Origin: Conexibacter sp. | GTDB lineage: Bacteria; Actinomycetota; Thermoleophilia; Solirubrobacterales; Solirubrobacteraceae | Reading direction: 5' to 3' | Length of the DNA: 5,932 nt | NCBI GenBank assembly: GCA_025964295.1 | Contig: JAOPZD010000475.1 | Coordinates: 1-5,932 of the forward strand | In this document: piece after piece, positions 1 to 4,241 of the stretch | Position numbering within the stretch: the first letter of the stretch is position 1 | Layout of the letters: every line of letters begins with the position of its first letter | Notes under the pieces: model-generated | Told to the model about the DNA's origin: nothing | What the model saw: only the letters and a program-made list of their open reading frames with translations | Database searches by the model: none | Translations under genes and position numbers: made by a program

Positions 1-183
1 GCGGGCGCCGCGCTGCTGGCGGCGTGCCTCGACCACGCGCGGGCGCAGGGCGCGAGCCGCGTCTGGTGCAACGCCCGCACGCCCGCGCGCGGGTTCTACG
101 AGCGCGCGGGGTTCGTCGCGGAGGGCGCGGAGTTCGAGCTGCCGCAGATCGGCCCGCACTTCCTGATGTGGTTGATGGTGTAG
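1..183 (+). CDS. GNAT-family N-acetyltransferase, C-terminal part only
   Basis: Reading frame 1 is open from the first base to TAG at 181-183 and gives the last 60 residues of a protein whose start lies outside the window. The visible part has the C-terminal half of the GNAT fold. An alanine/leucine-rich helix (AALLAACLDHARAQGAS) is followed by the strand RVWCNAR and then the typical ARGFYERAGF turn, in which Tyr is the usual acid near the acetyl-CoA thiolate. The tail ending GPHFLMWLMV resembles small ElaA-like acetyltransferases, in which a G-P/I-H-x-x-M segment closes the fold. GNAT enzymes transfer acetyl from acetyl-CoA to an amine; the substrate cannot be told from this piece. The next gene follows on the same strand after 46 bases, so the two may be cotranscribed. 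The family call is firm; the subfamily is tentative. Confidence 0.8.
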   Translation, partial: AGAALLAACLDHARAQGASRVWCNARTPARGFYERAGFVAEGAEFELPQIGPHFLMWLMV

Positions 184-187
184 CGGC

Positions 188-208
188 GCGGGCGGTGGCG
201 GCGCCCGC
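188..208 (+). terminator. Possible GC hairpin after the GNAT gene
   Basis: GCGGGC (188-193) pairs with GCCCGC (203-208) around a 9-base loop, starting 4 bases after the GNAT stop. There is no T-tract and the stem is only 6 bp. In DNA this GC-rich such a stem can arise by chance, so this is at most a weak terminator or attenuator before the HAD gene. Confidence 0.22.
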
Positions 209-229
209 CGAGCGGTACCGTCCGCCCCA

Positions 230-889
230 ATGCCCATCTCGGCCATCGTGCTCGACCTCGACGGCGTCATCGTCGACACCGAGGAGGTGTGGGATCGGGA
301 GCGGCGGGCCTATGTCGCCGCGCACGGCGGCACGTGGTCCGACGAGGCCACCGGCGCGATGCAGGGGATGAGCTCGGCGGAGTGGTCGGCCTACCTGCGC
401 GAGGAGCTCGGCGCCGAGGGCGACGCGGCCGAGATCTCCGCCGCCGTCGCCGCGCTCGTCGTCGACGAGGTGCAGCGCGAGCTGCCGCTGCTGCCCGGCG
501 CGATCCGCGCGGTCAACCAGCTGGCCGGCGCGTATCCGCTGGCGCTGGCGTCGTCGGCCAACCGCGAGGTCATCGACGCGGTGCTCGACGGCGCCGGGAT
601 CACCCATCGCTTCCAGGCGACGGTCTCCTCCGAGGAGGTCGAGCGCGGCAAGCCGGCGCCCGACGTCTACCTGGAGGCGGCGAGGAGGATCGGGGTCGAC
701 CCGACCACCTGCGCGGCGGTCGAGGACTCCTCGAACGGGCTGCGATCGGCCCACGCGGCGGGCATGATCGTGATCGCCACGCCCAACCACGCCTTCCCGC
801 CGGCCCCCGACGCGCTGGGACTGGCGACGGTCGTGGTCGACGGGATCAGGGACGTCACGCCGGAGCTGGTGACGTCCCTCGCGCAGTGA
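230..889 (+). CDS. HAD-superfamily hydrolase, beta-phosphoglucomutase-like (subfamily IA)
   Basis: This 219-residue protein has all four HAD motifs in order. Motif I is DLDGVIVDTE, with Asp9 as nucleophile and Asp11 as general acid/base. Motif II is LASSAN, with its Ser at 108-109. Motif III is Lys141 in RGKPAPDVYLEAARRIG. Motif IV is the acidic pair Glu165-Asp166 in AAVEDSSNGLRSAHAAGM, which would bind Mg2+. The helical insert between motifs I and II (about residues 17-90) is a C1 cap, and the length is normal for phosphoglucomutase/phosphatase-like members. The enzyme should cleave or move a phosphate on a small cytoplasmic metabolite, probably a sugar phosphate; the substrate is not readable. 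The ATG at 230 is chosen because motif I must sit about 8 residues from the N-terminus and no ATG or GTG lies in frame between the previous gene and it. No clear Shine-Dalgarno precedes it. The gene converges on infA. Confidence 0.88.
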   Translation: MPISAIVLDLDGVIVDTEEVWDRERRAYVAAHGGTWSDEATGAMQGMSSAEWSAYLREELGAEGDAAEISAAVAALVVDEVQRELPLLPGAIRAVNQLAGAYPLALASSANREVIDAVLDGAGITHRFQATVSSEEVERGKPAPDVYLEAARRIGVDPTTCAAVEDSSNGLRSAHAAGMIVIATPNHAFPPAPDALGLATVVVDGIRDVTPELVTSLAQ

Positions 890-906
890 CGGCCCGAAGC
901 GGGCCG
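890..906. terminator. Candidate bidirectional terminator between HAD gene and infA
   Basis: A perfect 7-bp stem, CGGCCCG (890-896) and CGGGCCG (900-906), with a 3-base AAG loop begins immediately after the HAD stop codon. It ends 4 bases before the infA stop on the other strand. Neither side has a T-run, so it would be the U-poor hairpin type described for high-GC actinobacteria. Its position between convergent stops supports a role ending both transcripts; termination itself is inferred. Confidence 0.55.
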
Positions 907-910
907 CCGG

Positions 911-1132
911 CTACTTCATCCGGTAGACGATGCGGCCACGCGTGAGGTCATACGGCGAGACCTCGACGCGCACGCGGTCACCCGGCAGCACGCGGATGCG
1001 GTTGCGGCGCATCTTGCCGGCGAGGTGCGCCAGCACCTCGTGGTCATCCATGTCGAGCTGGATGCGGAACAGCAGGTTCGGCAGGGACTCAACGACTTCG
1101 CCCTCGAGGGCAACCTTGTCTTCTACAGCCAT
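911..1132 (-). CDS. infA: Translation initiation factor IF-1
   Basis: The 73-residue product matches IF-1 over its whole length. It is a single S1/OB-fold that binds the 30S A site during initiation, with IF-2 and IF-3. Diagnostic segments are [17 protein letters not shown] (residues 10-26), [24 protein letters not shown] (31-54) and [15 protein letters not shown] (59-73). The start is ATG at 1132-1130, preceded by GGAGG four bases upstream, and the N-terminus [15 protein letters not shown] aligns with the usual start. The loop after FRIQL reads DMDD, about one residue longer than the common ENG-type turn, which explains 73 rather than 72 residues. In many bacteria infA sits just before rpmJ-rpsM-rpsK-rpoA. 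Here its 3' side instead faces a convergent HAD gene, so it is a stand-alone copy. Identity is near certain; whether it is the only infA in the genome cannot be seen. Confidence 0.97.
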   Translation of the reverse strand: MAVEDKVALEGEVVESLPNLLFRIQLDMDDHEVLAHLAGKMRRNRIRVLPGDRVRVEVSPYDLTRGRIVYRMK

Positions 1133-1136
1133 GCGG

Positions 1137-1141
1137 CCTCC
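1137..1141 (-). promoter_or_regulatory. Ribosome binding site of infA
   Basis: On the minus strand GGAGG lies 4 bases before the infA ATG, within GACGGAGG. It is a strong but close Shine-Dalgarno and fixes the start at 1132. Confidence 0.75.
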
Positions 1142-1255
1142 GTCAAAACGTTCGGGTCGGTGTGCGCGAGAGAGCGGCGAAAGCGTGCGAACGCATCCGG
1201 ACCATCGCGCGAAGAGGGGGCGGGACCCGCGCAGTGCGCAGGATGCCCAGACACC

Positions 1256-1261
1256 ATTGTA
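1256..1261 (-). promoter_or_regulatory. Candidate -10 box of the infA promoter
   Basis: The 184-base gap between the dehydrogenase B stop (1317) and infA (1132) holds TACAAT on the minus strand, 5/6 to TATAAT and conspicuous in such GC-rich DNA. Transcription would start near 1249, giving infA a leader of roughly 115-120 nt. No good -35 lies at 16-19 bp: at 17 bp the sequence is GTGGGA. A 5-bp stem (CCCGC/GCGGG, 1262-1277) abuts the -10 on its upstream side. The leader also holds an 11-base palindrome, GCGGGACCCGC (1220-1230). No clear terminator separates infA from the operon upstream, so some read-through into infA is possible. Confidence 0.42.
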
Positions 1262-1316
1262 CCCGCCCTGACGCGGGATCCCACCACCTCTTGGCCAGTC
1301 GGACGGTCGAGCGCCC

Positions 1317-2321
1317 CTACGCCACGACCGGCGCCAGCCGGGCCGCGAGCAGCTTCGCCAGCCGCGCGCGGTGCGTCCCGGAGCCGCCGAGCAGCGCCGC
1401 GTCGACCTGCGCCCGCTTGTAGAGCCAGTGCACGTCGGCCTCCCAGGTGAAGCCGATGCCGCCGTGGGCCTGGATCGCGCTCGCGGTGACGTCGCGGCCG
1501 CCGTCGGAGGCCGCCGCCTTGGCCAGCGACGCCGCCTCGGGCAGGCGCTCCGGCTCGGCGTCGGCCGCCCAGGCGGCGAAGTACGTCGCCGACCGCGCGC
1601 CCTCGGTGTCCTTGAGCATCTGCGCGCACTTGTGCGAGACGGCCTGGTAGGCGCCGACCGGCGTGTCGAACTGCTTGCGCTCCTTGACGTAGGCCAGCGT
1701 CATCTCCAGCGCCCGCTGGGAGACCCCGACCAGCTCGGCGGCCACGACGACCGTCGCGCGGTCGATGCCGGCCGCCGGGTCGCCGCCCAGGGCCTCGCCC
1801 TCGCCGCTGACCCGGGCCGCGCGGCGCGTCGGGTCGATCGAGTCCACCGGCGTGACGTCGGCCTCCGCGCGCTCCACCAGCCGCGCGACGCCGTCCTCGC
1901 CGACCAGGACGATGACCGCCGCGGCGTCCGCGTCGCCCACCAGGCCGTTGACCGAGCCCAGCGCGCCGGTGATCTCGCCCGACGCCAGGCCCGGCAGCCA
2001 CCGCGCCTGCTGCTCGGCCGAGCCGGCCGCGCCGATCGCCTCGGCCGCCGTGACCGTCGACAGGAACGGCGAGGCGGCCAGCGCGTACCCGAGCTCCTCG
2101 CTCAGGATCGCCAGTTCGACGGCGCCGAGGCCCTGGCCGCCGTGCTCCTCGGCGACCGCGATGCCGGGCCAGCCCAGCTCGACGAGCTCCTTCCAGAGGC
2201 CGTCGTCATAGGCCTTGCCCTCGGCCGCCTCGCGCACCTTGGCGAAGGACGAGCGCGACGCCAGCAGGTCGCGCGCGGTCTTCTTGATCTCCTGCTGGTC
2301 CTCGGTGAAGTCGAAGTTCAT
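1317..2321 (-). CDS. Acyl-CoA dehydrogenase family protein, partner subunit (B)
   Basis: This 334-residue protein is shorter than the usual 380-400 of the family. An N-terminal helical domain ([20 protein letters not shown], then [24 protein letters not shown] at about 42-65) is followed by an abbreviated middle domain without the S/T-E-P-x-x-G-S-D flavin signature. The C-terminal helical domain keeps [16 protein letters not shown] (Arg215, Phe218) and [11 protein letters not shown] (Gln284, Gly287-288). In homodimeric acyl-CoA dehydrogenases these two segments contact the FAD of the neighbouring subunit. At the medium-chain enzyme's catalytic E-G-T position this protein reads LLGGSGT, with no glutamate; at the alternative helix-G position no acid is obvious. 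It therefore looks like a non-catalytic partner that completes the FAD site of subunit A, as in mycobacterial FadE28-type subunits. The start is ATG at 2321, overlapping the stop of A as ATGA, with AAGGGAG seven bases upstream. The natural acyl-CoA is unknown. Confidence 0.9.
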   Translation of the reverse strand: MNFDFTEDQQEIKKTARDLLASRSSFAKVREAAEGKAYDDGLWKELVELGWPGIAVAEEHGGQGLGAVELAILSEELGYALAASPFLSTVTAAEAIGAAGSAEQQARWLPGLASGEITGALGSVNGLVGDADAAAVIVLVGEDGVARLVERAEADVTPVDSIDPTRRAARVSGEGEALGGDPAAGIDRATVVVAAELVGVSQRALEMTLAYVKERKQFDTPVGAYQAVSHKCAQMLKDTEGARSATYFAAWAADAEPERLPEAASLAKAAASDGGRDVTASAIQAHGGIGFTWEADVHWLYKRAQVDAALLGGSGTHRARLAKLLAARLAPVVA

Positions 2322-3466
2322 GCCGTCGCTCCCTTCAGCCGCGGCAGCCCGAGCACGCGCTCCGCGACGATGTTCTTGAGGATCTCGGTCGTGCCGCCCT
2401 CGATGGTGTTGCCGCGCGAGCGCAGCAGCTCGTAGGCCCAGCGATTGCCGGTGGTCAGCGCGTCGGCGCCGAGCAGGTCGGCCGCGAACTGCGCGAGCTC
2501 CTGGTTGGTCTCCGACCACATCCACTTGGTCAGCGAGCCCTCGGGGCCCGGCGTCCCGTACTTCTCGATCGTGGTCAGCCCGCGGTAGGCGGTCAGCCGC
2601 AGGATCTCGGCCTTCATGTGCAGCCGGCCGATCTCGTCGGCGACAACCGGATCGTCGAGCAGGTCGCGCTCGGCGGCCTCCTCGATCAGCTCGTCGAGCA
2701 GCTGGCGCAGGCGCACCTGCAGGAAGAAGGCGAGGCCGGAGCGCTCGTTCATCAGCGTCGTCAGCGCCACGCGCCAGCCGTTGCCGACGCCGCCGAGGAC
2801 GTTCTCGTCCGGGATCCGCGCGCCCTCGATGAAGAGCTCGTTGAACTCGGGCTCGCCGGTGATCTGGACCAGCGGGCGCACCTGCACGCCCTCCTGCTCC
2901 ATGTCCATCAGGAAGTACGTCAGCCCCTTGTGCTTGGGGGCGTCGAAGTCGGTGCGGGCGACCAACATGCACCACTTGGAGTACTGCGCGCCGGAGGTCC
3001 AGACCTTCTGGCCGGTGACGACCCAGTCGTCGCCGTCCTTGACCGCCTTGGTCTTCAGCGACGCCAGGTCGGAGCCGGCGTCGGGCTCGCTGAAGCCCTG
3101 GCACCAGATCTCGTCGGCGGTGAGGATCGGCGAGAGGTAGCGCTCCTTCTGCTCCGGCGTGCCGAAGGTCATGATCGTCGGGCCCGCGAGCAGGATCCCG
3201 AGGACGTTGGCGGGCAGCGGGCGCCGCGCGCGGCCCAGCTCCTCGAAGAAGATCGCGGACTCCGTCATCGTCGCGCCGCGGCCGCCGTACTCGACGGGCC
3301 AGTGCACGGCGGCGTAGCGGTCCTCGGCCAGGCGGCGCTGCCAGTCGCGGCGCCAGGCGTAGGCGGCGTCGTCGCCGCTGGGCTCGGCGCCCGGATCGTT
3401 GCTCTCGAACCAGGCGCGCAGCTCGTCGCGGAACGCGGCCTCGGAGTCGGAGAAGGTCAGGTCCAT
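2318..3466 (-). CDS. Acyl-CoA dehydrogenase, catalytic subunit (A) of a putative heteromeric enzyme
   Basis: This 382-residue FAD enzyme should insert an alpha,beta double bond into an acyl-CoA and pass electrons to electron-transfer flavoprotein. The N-terminal domain carries WRRDWQRRLAEDRYAAVHWP and EYGGRGATMTESAIFFEELG (about 38-78). The flavin-contact signature GFSEPDAGSDLAS is at 124-136, followed by WVVTGQKVWTSGAQYSKW (148-165). Glu241, in TLMNERSG, aligns with the helix-G catalytic base of isovaleryl-CoA dehydrogenase (Glu254). Glu356, in IEGGTTEILKN, lies where medium-chain enzymes have catalytic Glu376. The usual R-x-Q-F-G-x-P segment after helix G is missing and is found instead in the next gene. 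The architecture resembles mycobacterial FadE29-type subunits of alpha2beta2 sterol side-chain dehydrogenases; the substrate here is inferred only loosely. The ATG at 3466 has AAGGAGG eight bases upstream and lies one base past the TetR stop. The C-terminus ends [10 protein letters not shown]. Confidence 0.93.
   Translation of the reverse strand: MDLTFSDSEAAFRDELRAWFESNDPGAEPSGDDAAYAWRRDWQRRLAEDRYAAVHWPVEYGGRGATMTESAIFFEELGRARRPLPANVLGILLAGPTIMTFGTPEQKERYLSPILTADEIWCQGFSEPDAGSDLASLKTKAVKDGDDWVVTGQKVWTSGAQYSKWCMLVARTDFDAPKHKGLTYFLMDMEQEGVQVRPLVQITGEPEFNELFIEGARIPDENVLGGVGNGWRVALTTLMNERSGLAFFLQVRLRQLLDELIEEAAERDLLDDPVVADEIGRLHMKAEILRLTAYRGLTTIEKYGTPGPEGSLTKWMWSETNQELAQFAADLLGADALTTGNRWAYELLRSRGNTIEGGTTEILKNIVAERVLGLPRLKGATA
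2329..2335 (-). promoter_or_regulatory. Ribosome binding site of dehydrogenase subunit B
   Basis: AAGGGAG on the minus strand lies 7 bases before the ATG at 2321, inside the last codons of subunit A. With the ATGA stop/start overlap it suggests coupled, near-stoichiometric translation of the two subunits. Confidence 0.6.
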
Positions 3467-3467
3467 G

Positions 3468-4139
3468 TCAGGAGCCTCCTTCGGGGGTGGTCGTGGGGTC
3501 GATGGCCGCGGCGCCCTCCAGGAAGGCGACGGCGGTGAGCGTGAGCTCGTCGGTGAGGTCGGGCAGCTGGGCCAGCGCGCCGGCGCGCACCCGCGCGCAG
3601 ACGAGCTGGTCGACGCCGGCCGAGAGGATGAAGAGGGCGTCGTCGGAGGGCATGCGCAGCTCGGGGCGCTCGCGCAGGGCGGCGCGGAACGACGAGCGGT
3701 AGCGGTCGGCGAACGCGCGCAGGGCGGCGTCGCGCTCGGCGCCGGCGCGGGGGCCGGCCATGTGGACCTCGAACAGGTGGGTGCGGGCGAAGCGCGGCTC
3801 CCCCGCGAGCGTCTCGAGGTACGCGCGCAGGCCGGTCCGCAGCCGGGCGACCCAGTCGCCCTGCTCGGCCCGGATCGCGGCGCGGATGCGCTCGACGATG
3901 ACGTCGATGCCGTACTTGTAGGCCTCGAGGAAGCACTCCTCCTTGGAGGAGAACTGCGCGTAGAAGGTGCCGCGCGAGACGCGAGCGGCACGGACGGCGT
4001 CGGCCACCGTGGCGGCCGCGTAGCCCTTCTCGGCGACGGCTTGGATCATGCCCTCCACGAGGCGGGCGCGCTGCGACCCGCGCGCGTCGAGCTGGTGCAC
4101 GACGTCGGGATGGGCGGCGACGAGGGACAGGTCGGCCAC
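3468..4139 (-). CDS. TetR/AcrR-family transcriptional regulator
   Basis: This 223-residue protein has an N-terminal TetR DNA-binding domain at about residues 22-70: RARLVEGMIQAVAEKGYAAATV, then the helix-turn-helix ADAVRAARVSRGTFYAQFSSKEECFLEAY. The remainder is an all-helical, variable ligand and dimerisation domain, typical in length. TetR proteins usually repress neighbouring genes and release DNA on binding a small molecule. As the first gene of an operon with two acyl-CoA dehydrogenases, an acyl-CoA or its acid is the likely ligand (inference). The start is GTG at 4139; the next in-frame ATG (Met31) would cut into the first HTH-domain helix. AAGG lies 9-10 bases upstream of the GTG but falls inside the predicted -10, so the mRNA may be leaderless. 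The stop is one base before the dehydrogenase A start. Two inverted repeats directly upstream suggest autoregulation. Confidence 0.92.
   Translation of the reverse strand: MADLSLVAAHPDVVHQLDARGSQRARLVEGMIQAVAEKGYAAATVADAVRAARVSRGTFYAQFSSKEECFLEAYKYGIDVIVERIRAAIRAEQGDWVARLRTGLRAYLETLAGEPRFARTHLFEVHMAGPRAGAERDAALRAFADRYRSSFRAALRERPELRMPSDDALFILSAGVDQLVCARVRAGALAQLPDLTDELTLTAVAFLEGAAAIDPTTTPEGGS
3475..3481 (-). promoter_or_regulatory. Ribosome binding site of dehydrogenase subunit A
   Basis: AAGGAGG on the minus strand lies 8 bases before the ATG at 3466 and within the last codons of the TetR gene. It is the strongest Shine-Dalgarno in the window and would let the dehydrogenases be made at a higher level than the regulator from the same transcript. 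Confidence 0.75.
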
Positions 4140-4145
4140 AGCGCC

Positions 4146-4160
4146 GTACCTTAGAGGTAC
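4146..4160. promoter_or_regulatory. Operator-like dyad O1 (GTACCT-TAG-AGGTAC)
   Basis: A perfect inverted repeat with 6-bp arms and a 3-base centre starts 7 bases upstream of the TetR GTG. It overlaps the predicted -10 box of the TetR operon, where a bound dimer would block transcription. Size and symmetry fit a TetR-dimer site. It shares the GTAC-N7-GTAC frame and the right half AGGTAC with the second dyad. Confidence 0.68.
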
Positions 4161-4176
4161 AACCGCGTACTCGCAA
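4148..4176 (-). promoter_or_regulatory. Candidate promoter of the TetR-dehydrogenase operon
   Basis: On the minus strand TTGCGA (4176-4171, 4/6 to TTGACA) and TAAGGT (4153-4148, keeping the conserved first, second and last bases of TATAAT) are separated by exactly 17 bp. Transcription would start at about 4140-4142, one to three bases before the GTG at 4139, implying a nearly leaderless mRNA. The -35 lies in dyad O2 and the -10 in dyad O1, so both are placed for repression. Confidence 0.5.
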
Positions 4177-4183
4177 GGTACGC
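4165..4183. promoter_or_regulatory. Operator-like dyad O2 (GCGTAC-N7-GTACGC)
   Basis: GCGTAC (4165-4170) and GTACGC (4178-4183) form perfect 6-bp arms around 7 bases. The inner 15 bases (4167-4181) have the same GTAC-N7-GTAC frame as O1 and the same right half AGGTAC, although the left half (GTACTC) is less symmetric. The centre at 4174 is 21 bp from the O1 centre at 4153, two helical turns, so two dimers would bind the same DNA face. It lies 59 bases upstream of the divergent MFS start. Confidence 0.62.
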
Positions 4184-4241
4184 GTCGTGGTCACCCGCCG
4201 GGGGCGATGTCGGTGGGGGCCAACCGGGGTAGAAGCGCAGG

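Noticed and set aside
213..220. Palindrome CGGTACCG just before the HAD start, sharing GGTAC with the TetR operators
   Set aside because: It is only 8 bp, lacks the GTAC-N7-GTAC frame, and is easily expected by chance; there is no reason to link it to the TetR regulator.
289..945. A second plus-strand frame overlapping the HAD gene
   Set aside because: Its product is almost all Arg, Gly and Ala, while the frame at 230-889 carries all four HAD motifs.
1262..1277. CCCGC-N6-GCGGG hairpin as terminator of the dehydrogenase operon
   Set aside because: The stem is only 5 bp with no T-tract and touches the likely infA -10 box, so it is noted only under the infA promoter.
1371..2435. A 354-codon plus-strand open frame opposite dehydrogenase B
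   Set aside because: It is an Arg/Leu/Asp/Ala-rich shadow with no motif, and it spans the A/B junction of the real genes.
2618..3538. A 306-codon plus-strand open frame opposite dehydrogenase A
   Set aside because: It is antisense to an unambiguous acyl-CoA dehydrogenase, low complexity, crosses into the TetR gene, and has no domain.
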